Shown in pieces: positions 1-5,551 of a stretch of 10,561 bases of DNA (the stretch's first letter is position 1; every line of letters starts with the position of its first letter). Source of the stretch: Deltaproteobacteria bacterium (lineage in GTDB: Bacteria > Myxococcota > B64-G9); the NCBI GenBank assembly GCA_003647095.1, contig QMME01000117.1:1-10561 (forward strand). The letters run 5' to 3'. The position numbers were made by a program, and so were the translations under genes. The notes beneath the pieces are model-generated. The model was not told the DNA's origin. It saw nothing but the letters and a program-made list of their open reading frames with translations, and did no database searches.

Positions 1-19
1 ATATCGTCGCCCTTTTCAT
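1..19 (-). CDS. 5' end of a gene truncated by the window edge
   Basis: Only the first six codons are visible (M-K-R-A-T-I), read leftward from an ATG at 19. The start is supported by a GGAGGA Shine-Dalgarno sequence at 24-29, four bases upstream, and by a good sigma-70-like promoter 50-75 bp upstream. A basic M-K-R start followed by small or hydrophobic residues would suit a signal peptide, as in most neighbours, but six residues cannot prove it. The product cannot be identified. It lies downstream of, and in the same orientation as, the beta-barrel gene, but the separate promoter suggests it can be transcribed alone. Confidence 0.5.
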
Positions 20-23
20 GGAA

Positions 24-29
24 TCCTCC
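24..29 (-). promoter_or_regulatory. Ribosome binding site of the edge gene
   Basis: The minus strand reads GGAGGA followed by TTCC and ATG. The Shine-Dalgarno core is near-perfect and the spacing is slightly tight. It is the main evidence that position 19 is a real start codon. Confidence 0.55.
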
Positions 30-66
30 ACTGGTCACCCGCCCCTCCGGCCGGTGTTCGCCCGGG

Positions 67-95
67 AAGATAGAGGCTTGGTAGCCGCCTGTCAA
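67..95 (-). promoter_or_regulatory. Sigma-70-like promoter of the edge gene
   Basis: The minus strand carries a perfect -35 box TTGACA (95-90), a 17-bp spacer and a -10 box TATCTT (72-67; four of six consensus bases). Transcription would begin near 60, giving a leader of about 40 nt before the ATG at 19. It sits just downstream of the beta-barrel gene and a possible terminator hairpin, which fits separate transcription of the next gene. Confidence 0.6.
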
Positions 96-109
96 AGCCG
101 GGCGCCGGC
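94..109 (-). terminator. Possible weak terminator after the beta-barrel gene
   Basis: On the minus strand a GCCGG-CGC-CCGGC hairpin (five-base-pair G/C stem, three-base loop, 109-97) is followed directly by TTT (96-94). It lies 57 nt past the stop codon of the beta-barrel gene. The T tract is very short and G/C hairpins are common in such DNA, so this is only a candidate. It abuts and slightly overlaps the -35 box of the next promoter. Confidence 0.3.
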
Positions 110-165
110 CCGCCGGCAGGCGAGCGCTCCGTGCGCGCGCCGGGCGCAGGGCGCGCCCCACGGCA

Positions 166-1209
166 CTACTTCTTCTCTTCCTGGGGCTTGAAGAAGCTGT
201 AGGAGGCGGTCAACAACAGGTTGTTCTGGACCTGGAACTCGTCGAGCAGCTGCGGCTGGCGCAGGGCGCGGAAGACGTAGTCGATGGACAACCAGCTGAA
301 GACCTTGAACGACAGCGAGGCGGTGAACTCGATGTTGGTCAGTTCCAGGGTGCCGCGCTCGTCGCCGGCCTGCAGCTCGTTGACGAAGGGCACCATGATC
401 TCCACCTTGGCCTTGTAGATTATCTTCTTGCGGTAGAGCTGCCCGCCCAGGCTCAGCTCGGCCACGCCGCCGAACTGGTTGTAACTGCGCAGCTCGAGCA
501 CCTCGATCTCCGGGGTGGTGTCGTCGTCCTTGACGGACAGCGCCCCGTCGGCGAACACGTGCACCCCGCCCACGCCCAGGCGGCCGCCGGCCTTGAGTCC
601 GGTGGTGTCGTAGATGTCGGCGAAGAAGCCGGCGGTCTCCTTCAGGGTCAGGGGCTGGAAGCCGTCGCCCAGGCGCAGCTTGAAGCCGTCGCGGGTCTCG
701 GTGGAGCCGTCGCTGCGGGCTATCGACCAGCGGGTGGCCTCGGGCCGCACGTCGAAGCTCTCCAGCAGCACGGTGTCGATGTTGACCTTGGCGAAGGGAC
801 CCAGCCAGTCGAGCAGGTTGAACAGGTAAACCGATTCCAGCTTGACCAGATCCGTAGATTTCACGAATTCGTCGAGAGAAGGAGAACGGCTGAACAGCTC
901 GGTGATGTTGAGAGAGCTGCGCCACTCGTGGGGGCCGGAGCGAAAGAAAGCCCCGGAGACGACGTTGGCTCCCAGCACAACGGTCAGGCCTTCGGGCTGG
1001 CCGATGACCGAGCGGTTGTCCGACAGCGAGACACTGGCTCCGGGAGTGAGCAGGAAGTCCCAGCCGTCCTTTTTCTTCTTCTGCTCGATCTTCTTCTTGG
1101 GGATGACCTTTACCGGGACGACTTCGTCCTGGGCCAGCACGGAACCGGCCGCCAGCGTTACCGTGACGACCACGCCCACGAGTAGTTTGCCGTTTCTCGT
1201 CATTGTCAT
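166..1209 (-). CDS. Exported outer-membrane beta-barrel-like protein (DUF3078-like)
   Basis: This 347-residue protein is probably an integral outer-membrane beta-barrel. It has a signal peptide (basic MTMTRNGK, hydrophobic core to about residue 25, likely cut near VLA|Q at 26/27). A lysine-rich stretch follows (about 33-47). From residue 50 to 340 come alternating-residue beta-strand patterns rich in Gly, Phe, Tyr and Leu, ending in a final strand-like ASYSFF. The segment at about 75-150 (strand, turn, strand W..SLNI, then DLVKLESVYLF) recalls the barrel family called DUF3078, from memory and not by search. The start at 1209 was chosen over an upstream in-frame ATG at 1296 because AGGA lies 7 nt before 1209, the signal peptide then begins correctly, and a sigma-54 promoter lies between the two starts. 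The first codons contain two in-phase ATGs (1209 and 1203). Function and substrate are unknown. Expression is probably sigma-54 dependent. Confidence 0.75.
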   Translation of the reverse strand: MTMTRNGKLLVGVVVTVTLAAGSVLAQDEVVPVKVIPKKKIEQKKKKDGWDFLLTPGASVSLSDNRSVIGQPEGLTVVLGANVVSGAFFRSGPHEWRSSLNITELFSRSPSLDEFVKSTDLVKLESVYLFNLLDWLGPFAKVNIDTVLLESFDVRPEATRWSIARSDGSTETRDGFKLRLGDGFQPLTLKETAGFFADIYDTTGLKAGGRLGVGGVHVFADGALSVKDDDTTPEIEVLELRSYNQFGGVAELSLGGQLYRKKIIYKAKVEIMVPFVNELQAGDERGTLELTNIEFTASLSFKVFSWLSIDYVFRALRQPQLLDEFQVQNNLLLTASYSFFKPQEEKK

Positions 1210-1216
1210 TTCGAGT

Positions 1217-1224
1217 TCCTTTCC
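1217..1224 (-). promoter_or_regulatory. Ribosome binding site deciding the beta-barrel start
   Basis: The minus strand reads GGAAAGGA, then seven bases, then the ATG at 1209. It selects 1209 over the longer open frame from 1296, whose extra N-terminus would place a Cys- and charge-rich segment in front of the signal peptide. Confidence 0.65.
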
Positions 1225-1248
1225 ATGAGGTATAGGTGCAGCTATGAC

Positions 1249-1263
1249 GCAACAATCGTGCCA
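1249..1263 (-). promoter_or_regulatory. Sigma-54 (-24/-12) promoter of the beta-barrel gene
   Basis: The minus strand reads TGGCACGATTGTTGC. This matches the established sigma-54 consensus TGGCACG-N4-TTGC at every fixed position, with the invariant GG and GC separated by exactly 10 bases. Placing the C of GC (1249) at -12 puts the transcription start near 1237, giving a leader of about 28 nt that contains the ribosome binding site at 1217-1224. Orientation and spacing both fit the gene starting at 1209. Such promoters are silent without an AAA+ enhancer-binding protein; none is encoded in the window. Confidence 0.75.
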
Positions 1264-1330
1264 TTTTGGGAAACCGCGACAGTGACTCGAGAACACGGCC
1301 TATATCGCCACCGCCGATTTCCCGAAACCG
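1263..1330 (-). repeat. Imperfect direct repeat upstream of the sigma-54 promoter
   Basis: Plus-strand ATTTTGGGAAACCG (1263-1276) and ATTTCCCGAAACCG (1317-1330) agree at 11 of 14 positions and are offset by 54 bp, about five helical turns. The first copy touches the -24 element. They could be binding sites on the same DNA face, but a chance match is possible at this length. Confidence 0.25.
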
Positions 1331-1339
1331 TTCCAGACC

Positions 1340-1378
1340 TTGTATCAGACAGAAGTGGCCACTTTCCAGAAGATACAA
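1340..1378. promoter_or_regulatory. 39-bp double dyad, candidate enhancer/operator site
   Basis: Two inverted repeats share nearly one centre. The outer arms TTGTATC (1340-1346) and GATACAA (1372-1378) are exact 7-bp complements, and the inner AAGTGGCCACTT (1353-1364) is a perfect 12-bp palindrome. Their centres differ by half a base pair. The site is centred about 122 bp upstream of the predicted sigma-54 transcription start, within the range usual for enhancer-binding proteins. A TrmB-like regulator is encoded right beside it. A role as an RNA hairpin after the TrmB-like gene is less likely because the inner palindrome has no loop. Confidence 0.5.
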
Positions 1379-1379
1379 T

Positions 1380-1399
1380 GAGACAGTATCAAGTGTCTC
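1380..1399. promoter_or_regulatory. Inverted repeat GAGACA-N8-TGTCTC, candidate operator
   Basis: The 6-bp arms are exact complements (1380-1385 and 1394-1399) around an 8-bp spacer, so the half-site centres are 14 bp apart. It lies one base beyond the 39-bp dyad and about 152 bp upstream of the predicted sigma-54 start. It begins 15 bp after the stop of the TrmB-like gene. Protein binding is the favoured reading. It could instead form a weak hairpin in the 3' end of that gene's mRNA, but no T tract follows. Confidence 0.4.
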
Positions 1400-1414
1400 C
1401 ACCCCGTTGTCAGG

Positions 1415-2236
1415 CTAGCAATCCCGGCCGGCGATGAGCTTCTCCACGGGCGCCAGGTGTCGGGTGAGACCGCTCACCACCCGCGAGACGTTCTTGCCGA
1501 AGCGCTGCCCGTAGAGGGTAATGTCGAGCACCAGATTGGATATGGCCATCTCCACCAGCACCGGTTCCTGGGTGTACAGCGCCTGGTTGTCTTCCCGTTG
1601 CTCGGCGCCGCCCAGCAGCGCCCGCCGGCGGTCGGCCACCAGGATGAGCTTGTGTGCCCAGTGCTGTTCCAGCTGTTGCTCGTCGATACCGTAGGACAGC
1701 ACCCGGCCCAGCCCGCGCGGCAGGGAGGTGAAGGAAAACAGTACCACCCGCCGGCCCCGCTGGCGCGCCTGCCGCAACTGCCCGGCCAGGGCCTCGGCCT
1801 CCCGTCGCCACAACGACAGGTGCAGGCTGTGGCGGCAGGAGCCTATCAGCGCCCGCGCCTGTTCCAGCAGCGACTGGTAGCCGGTGATGTTCCAGGTGGG
1901 TTCCTCGTCACCTTCCGGTGCCAGTCGTTCCAGCCCCCGGCGCAGCTGCTCGAGGTCCTGCTGCAGGCGCACTTCCAGCAGCTCCAGCAGGCGCTCGGGA
2001 GCAATCGGCTGGTAGCGGGCGGGCTTGTGTTGCACCACCTGCACCAGGCCGCCTTTCTCCAGGCGCCCCAGGGTGTGGTAGATGGCCGCCCGGGCCACTC
2101 CCGAACTGGCCGCCAGTTCGTAGCCGGTGGCCGGATTCTTTTTCAACAGGGCCAGGTAGAGCCGGGCGTCGGAACGGGCCAGGCCCAGTTGCCGGAAGGC
2201 TGCAACCAGGCGATCTTCGAGGGCGTCGCCCGTCAC
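1415..2236 (-). CDS. TrmB-family transcriptional regulator
   Basis: This 273-residue protein is a predicted DNA-binding transcription factor. Residues about 8-75 form a winged helix-turn-helix of the TrmB type: LGLARSDARLYLALL, then GYELAASSGVARAAIYHTL as the recognition region, then LEKGGLVQV for the wing. Residues 81-106 look like a short coiled coil (ERLLELLEVRLQQDLEQLRRGLERL), the usual linker and dimer helix. From about 115 a phospholipase-D-like effector domain follows (WNITGYQSLLEQARALI, VVLFSFTSL, HKLILVADRRRALLGG) without an intact HxKxxxxD motif, so it is expected to sense and not to catalyse. TrmB family proteins often respond to sugars or other metabolites; the ligand here is unknown. 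It starts with GTG, has no clear Shine-Dalgarno sequence and begins 3 nt after the lipoprotein stop, so translation is probably coupled. Candidate operators lie just beyond its 3' end. Confidence 0.85.
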   Translation of the reverse strand: MTGDALEDRLVAAFRQLGLARSDARLYLALLKKNPATGYELAASSGVARAAIYHTLGRLEKGGLVQVVQHKPARYQPIAPERLLELLEVRLQQDLEQLRRGLERLAPEGDEEPTWNITGYQSLLEQARALIGSCRHSLHLSLWRREAEALAGQLRQARQRGRRVVLFSFTSLPRGLGRVLSYGIDEQQLEQHWAHKLILVADRRRALLGGAEQREDNQALYTQEPVLVEMAISNLVLDITLYGQRFGKNVSRVVSGLTRHLAPVEKLIAGRDC

Positions 2237-2239
2237 CGT

Positions 2240-3775
2240 TCAATAGCCGCAGGCCCGCCGGGAATCGAAGACGGCGGAGGCCGGGTTGGCCCACTGGATG
2301 TTGCCGTAGGGGATGGACTCGCTGCCGGGAGGCAGGGAGAAGGCATCCTCGATAGTGTAATTACTGCCACCGCGGCTCTGCCACAGCCGCACCACCTGGC
2401 CATGGGGACGGCGTACGTCGATGAAGAAGGCGAACTCGTCCAGCGAGCGCTCTATGCCCCCCTCGCCCTGATAGCCCGTCTGCAGGGTGACGAAGCCCAC
2501 CCGCCACAGTCCGTCCGACTCCTCCGTTCCCAGGGTGTAGCTGACGCCGCCGGTGCCGTCGTCGTTATGGAAGCGGGAGAACATACCGGCAGCAAGGACC
2601 TCGCCCTCGACTGGACCGATCCGCAGGTAAGCCAGCAACCAGTCGAAGGGGATGCCGTAGTGGCCGAGGTGCGCCTGGCCCAGGCCCTGGAGATGAAACT
2701 CGCAGAAGGAGGCGTTGTAGTTGGCGCTGAGCTCGTAGCCCAGGCAGTAGGGCTCGTTGTGGGGCATGCGGTAGTCCTCGCCGTGGAGGTCGGGGTTGTC
2801 ACGCTGGACATCCCGGCAGCGGGGATCGTCGGCGGGCGGCCAGACATCGAAATGGTAGTTGGCCCCGTAGTTGGAATCCCAGGCCCGGCAAGTGCCGCCG
2901 GCGCCGGTGTAATTGAGAAACCAGATCTCCACCTGCTCGGCGTCCTCGGGAATCTGCACCAGCAAAGGAGGAGCACCGTTGCGGGTCACGCTGCCGGAAA
3001 ACTCCTGCCCGCCGGGAGAGAAGCGCACGTAGGCATCGATGTCCCAGGCCGGGTAGCCGTTGTGGGTGCCGCGACACTGGGGCAGGCGGTCGATGTCGTA
3101 GAATATCTCCAGGTAGCCGCCGGCCCGCAGTCGGCCGTCGCCGTGGATGCTCCAGTCGGCGTTGAAACGCAGCGTGCCCAGCGGCGGCCGGCAGGTGTTC
3201 TCGCCCGCGCCGGAGCTGAAGTAGTTGCCCTCGTCCAGTACGGTGTTTTCGAAGTCCCCGGCCTGGACGTTGTGGGCGAACAGGCGGGTGCCGTCTGCCA
3301 GCAGCAGGTAGGGCACCAGCTCGATGGCCGGCAGCGGCGCGGGGGTGTCGGGCCCGAAGAGGTGTTCGTGCATGGCGAAGGCAAAGCCCTGGTAGCCGGG
3401 CACCGGGCTGGAGACTCCCAGCGCCGGCACCTCGTACCATTGGGCATCACCGGCCAGGTGGTAGAGCACGAACACCTGGCCCTGCCCGGCCAGTTCCCCG
3501 GTCACGTCCACCCGGCCGCGCCAGACGTAGTTGCCGGCGCCACCGTCGCCAGCGGTCTCGAAGCCGCCATCGCCGGCCGGCTGCCGTCCCACCTGGCGCA
3601 GCACCACCCGGCAGGAACGGTCGGCGACATCCGCACCGGCACCGTCCGCCTTGTCCGTCCCGGGGCCGGCGGCCACGCGCGCCCGGCCCTGTTGCAAGAT
3701 GTCCGCGCCGCTCCCGCAGGCAGCCGCCAGCAACGACAACGAGCATAACGTCAACCAGATACAGATCCTTTTCAT
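2240..3775 (-). CDS. Cys-rich secreted lipoprotein, possibly DUF6209-type
   Basis: This 511-residue predicted lipoprotein has a lipobox LLAAAC, with the lipidated Cys at residue 20. The mature part keeps eight further Cys (55, 195, 234, 296, 320, 344, 358, 509), an even number that suggests four disulfides in an oxidising compartment. After a Gly/Ala-rich linker (21-80), beta-rich regions follow. Notable stretches are DIDRLPQCRGTHNGYPAWDI (228-247), WDSNYGANYHFDV (299-311), FFIDVRRPHGQVVRLWQSRGGSNYT (split around 450-474) and a C-terminal FDSRRACGY. These resemble, from memory, the DUF6209 family of myxobacterial and actinobacterial secreted proteins; a profile search would decide. No catalytic motif is recognised. 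The ATG at 3775 has a GGGAG-type ribosome binding site and a nearby promoter. It precedes the TrmB-like gene by 3 nt, so the two form an operon. Confidence 0.75.
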   Translation of the reverse strand: MKRICIWLTLCSLSLLAAACGSGADILQQGRARVAAGPGTDKADGAGADVADRSCRVVLRQVGRQPAGDGGFETAGDGGAGNYVWRGRVDVTGELAGQGQVFVLYHLAGDAQWYEVPALGVSSPVPGYQGFAFAMHEHLFGPDTPAPLPAIELVPYLLLADGTRLFAHNVQAGDFENTVLDEGNYFSSGAGENTCRPPLGTLRFNADWSIHGDGRLRAGGYLEIFYDIDRLPQCRGTHNGYPAWDIDAYVRFSPGGQEFSGSVTRNGAPPLLVQIPEDAEQVEIWFLNYTGAGGTCRAWDSNYGANYHFDVWPPADDPRCRDVQRDNPDLHGEDYRMPHNEPYCLGYELSANYNASFCEFHLQGLGQAHLGHYGIPFDWLLAYLRIGPVEGEVLAAGMFSRFHNDDGTGGVSYTLGTEESDGLWRVGFVTLQTGYQGEGGIERSLDEFAFFIDVRRPHGQVVRLWQSRGGSNYTIEDAFSLPPGSESIPYGNIQWANPASAVFDSRRACGY

Positions 3776-3780
3776 CTTTA

Positions 3781-3789
3781 CTCTCCCTC
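3781..3789 (-). promoter_or_regulatory. Ribosome binding site of the Cys-rich lipoprotein gene
   Basis: The minus strand reads CGAGGGAGAG immediately before TAAAG and the ATG at 3775. GGGAG sits at a normal distance and fixes the start, which also gives a canonical M-K-R signal peptide and lipobox. Confidence 0.5.
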
Positions 3790-3805
3790 GATTCTTACCC
3801 GTGCT

Positions 3806-3834
3806 TTAGTAACTCATAGATGAGATACTGTCAA
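3806..3834 (-). promoter_or_regulatory. Promoter of the lipoprotein-TrmB operon, overlapping the kinase stop
   Basis: The minus strand has a perfect -35 TTGACA (3834-3829), a 17-bp spacer and a weaker -10 TACTAA (3811-3806; three of six consensus bases). Transcription would start near 3799, about 24 nt before the ATG. The -35 box overlaps the TGA stop (3833-3831) of the upstream kinase, so the lipoprotein and regulator can be made independently of the kinase or by readthrough. Confidence 0.5.
3813..3824. promoter_or_regulatory. Palindrome between -35 and -10, candidate operator
   Basis: CTCAT-AG-ATGAG is a perfect 5-bp-arm inverted repeat lying wholly inside the promoter spacer, where a bound repressor would block RNA polymerase. 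Overlapping it, GATACTGTC (3824-3832, plus strand) also occurs on the minus strand at 1390-1382 inside the other candidate operator. Confidence 0.35.
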
Positions 3835-5456
3835 GACCGTCCCCGAATGTGCAGCCGCAGGCTCACCCGCGTGCCGTCGCGTTCCAGGGTCAGACGGTGC
3901 CGGCCCGGGTGCAGCAGCAGCCCGGCCCGCGGGGTCTGGCCGGCGGGGCGGCCGTTGATGGCGAGGTTCATCCAGGGTCGGGCCCGCACCGCCAGCTTCC
4001 AGCTTCCACTCCTGCCCGGGGAGGGGATCAGGCGCACGGCGATGGCCGGTCGGACGGCGTCCTGCGGGTGCAGTTCGATGAGGTAGTGGCGCCGTTCGCC
4101 CAGGCGGGCGGGACCCGCTGCGGTCAGCGGCCGGTGGTCGACGGCCAGGCTCCAGCCGGGCGCCGGTTCCACTTGCAGCAGGGGCGTCCTGGCCGGGGGG
4201 GCCCCGGCAGCTGGCTGGGTGGAGTCGACGGCGGACGGTTGCCGGGGCTGCGGCGTTTTCCCGGGACGCCGCCGGATGTGCCGGCGGACGACGACAGGGC
4301 TGGCGGTATGCGGGCCCTCCCGACCGGTCGCGGCCGTTGCCGCCGTCAGGGGCCTGACCGCCAGGCCGCCGGGGGCCCGGGGGGTGTCGCGCCGGGGAGG
4401 CGGGGGCACCGCGCCGGGCCGCGGGTGCAGCCACCACCACAGGCCGGCGCTGGCCCAGAAGAGCACGAACAGGCCCAGCAGGCCGTACCTCCAGCGTGCG
4501 GGTGGTGGCGCTTCGGCCAGCGGGTTGATGGCCGCCTCGGTGGCCTCGTAGGGTCGCAGGGAGGCGGTCCCGCCGGAACTGGCGGTCACCAGCTCGGCCA
4601 GCCCTTCCGGGCCGCCGGGCGAGCAGGTGGCGGCAATCTCCCGGCACATCTCCGCCGCCGAGGCAAAGCGTCGCCCGGCTTCCGGGTGCAGGGCCCGCGA
4701 CAGAATCGCTCCCCAGCTGGCGCGTAACCCCTCGGGCAGCACCGAGCCGGGATCGGTCACTCCCCGCCGGGCCTGTTCCAGCGCCAGTTCGGTGGAATCG
4801 CACTCGGCCAGCAGCTTGTGGCCGCACAGCGCCTCGGCCAGCACCAGGCCCAGCGAGTACAGGTCGGAGGCCGGCCGGGGGGGCTCGCCCCGGGCCTGTT
4901 CCGGGCTCATGTAGGAGAACTTGCCGGTGATCAGTCCCGGGGATGATTCCTGGTCGAGCAGGCAGGCGATGCCGAAGTCGGCCAGCTTCACCTGTCCTTC
5001 CCGGCTCACCAGGATGTTGCCGGGACTGACGTCGCCGTGCACCACCGCCCGGGTACGCCCGCTGAGATCGCGCCGCTCGTGGGCATGCGCCAGGCCGCGG
5101 CACACCTGCACGCCGATCTCTGCCACCAGGGACGGTTGCAAGCGCCGGCCCCCCGCCAGCAGGGTCGCCAGGTCGGGCCCTTCCACCAGTTCCATGGCCA
5201 GGTAGGCACGTTCCTGCAGGTAGCCGTGATCGAAGATCTGCACGATGTTGGCATGGTTGAGCATGGCGGCAATGGCCGCCTCGGACTCGAAGCGCTCGGA
5301 GAAACCGGGCCGCCGGCAGCAGCCGGGCAGCATGGTCTTGAGCGCCACCGGCTTGTGGAACCCCCCGCCGCGCTCCAGCACCGCCAGGAAGACCTCGCCC
5401 ATACCGCCAGCGGCGATGCGCCTGAGCAACCGGTAGTCTCCGAAACGAGTGGCCAT
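3831..5456 (-). CDS. Transmembrane Ser/Thr kinase, non-RD type, PEGA-like C-terminus
   Basis: This 541-residue Hanks-type receptor kinase has its catalytic domain at about 8-275. Visible parts are the glycine loop IAAGGMGEVF (14-23), Lys40 in VALK, helix-C Glu near 59, catalytic loop VVHGDVSPGNIL with Asp142 and Asn147, DFG at 160-162 and SPE at 184-186. All catalytic residues are present, but the Arg of HRD is Gly (HGD), making it non-RD, so activation-loop phosphorylation may not be the switch. A juxtamembrane linker leads to one membrane helix (about 323-343, WRYGLLGLFVLFWASAGLWWW). A Pro/Arg-rich periplasmic stalk and a C-terminal beta domain follow; its last part (PWMNLAINGRPAGQTPRAGLLLHPGRHRLTL, split at 494-524) fits PEGA. 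The ATG at 5456 lacks a Shine-Dalgarno sequence and may be leaderless. Substrates are unknown; nearby exported proteins and the TrmB-like regulator share its strand. Confidence 0.9.
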   Translation of the reverse strand: MATRFGDYRLLRRIAAGGMGEVFLAVLERGGGFHKPVALKTMLPGCCRRPGFSERFESEAAIAAMLNHANIVQIFDHGYLQERAYLAMELVEGPDLATLLAGGRRLQPSLVAEIGVQVCRGLAHAHERRDLSGRTRAVVHGDVSPGNILVSREGQVKLADFGIACLLDQESSPGLITGKFSYMSPEQARGEPPRPASDLYSLGLVLAEALCGHKLLAECDSTELALEQARRGVTDPGSVLPEGLRASWGAILSRALHPEAGRRFASAAEMCREIAATCSPGGPEGLAELVTASSGGTASLRPYEATEAAINPLAEAPPPARWRYGLLGLFVLFWASAGLWWWLHPRPGAVPPPPRRDTPRAPGGLAVRPLTAATAATGREGPHTASPVVVRRHIRRRPGKTPQPRQPSAVDSTQPAAGAPPARTPLLQVEPAPGWSLAVDHRPLTAAGPARLGERRHYLIELHPQDAVRPAIAVRLIPSPGRSGSWKLAVRARPWMNLAINGRPAGQTPRAGLLLHPGRHRLTLERDGTRVSLRLHIRGRS

Positions 5457-5464
5457 CTACGGCT

Positions 5465-5493
5465 ATCTTTTACCCGGCCACCGCCAGCGTCAA
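5465..5493 (-). promoter_or_regulatory. Possible promoter for a leaderless kinase mRNA
   Basis: The minus strand shows TTGACG (5493-5488; five of six -35 bases), a 17-bp spacer and AAAGAT (5470-5465; three of six -10 bases). Only eight bases separate the -10 box from the ATG at 5456, so transcription would start at or next to the start codon. This matches the absence of a Shine-Dalgarno sequence before that ATG. Confidence 0.4.
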
Positions 5494-5520
5494 GTTCCCT
5501 CTCGACAGCCGCACCGGCGT

Positions 5521-5526
5521 TATACT
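5521..5526 (+). promoter_or_regulatory. Possible -10 box for the Kelch/PEGA operon
   Basis: TATACT matches four of six -10 consensus bases and stands out in G/C-rich DNA 26 bp before the start codon. No good -35 box exists at 16-18 bp; the nearest candidate, TCGACA at 5502-5507, is only 13 bp away. The promoter may need an activator or another sigma factor. Confidence 0.4.
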
Positions 5527-5540
5527 AGGATGTGCCGAAC

Positions 5541-5545
5541 GGAGG
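5541..5545 (+). promoter_or_regulatory. Ribosome binding site of the Kelch lipoprotein gene
   Basis: GGAGG lies six bases before the ATG at 5552. It favours that ATG over the in-frame TTG two codons upstream at 5546, which would be too close to the GGAGG. Confidence 0.65.
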
Positions 5546-5551
5546 TTGGCG

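Noticed and set aside
1210..1296. Extended N-terminus of the beta-barrel protein from the ATG at 1296
   Set aside because: It would bury the signal peptide, has no clear Shine-Dalgarno sequence and would span the sigma-54 promoter.
92..1402. 436-codon minus-strand frame overlapping the beta-barrel gene and its promoter region
   Set aside because: It is Arg/Gly/Pro-rich and runs through the sigma-54 promoter and the gap; the alternative frame has a signal peptide and a ribosome site.
1457..3748. 763-codon open frame on the plus strand antisense to the TrmB-like and lipoprotein genes
   Set aside because: Its translation is low-complexity (Gly/Val/Gln/His/Ala rich) with no domain, start signal or signal peptide. 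The opposite strand has two clear genes with lipobox and helix-turn-helix motifs. Long antisense frames are expected at this G+C content.
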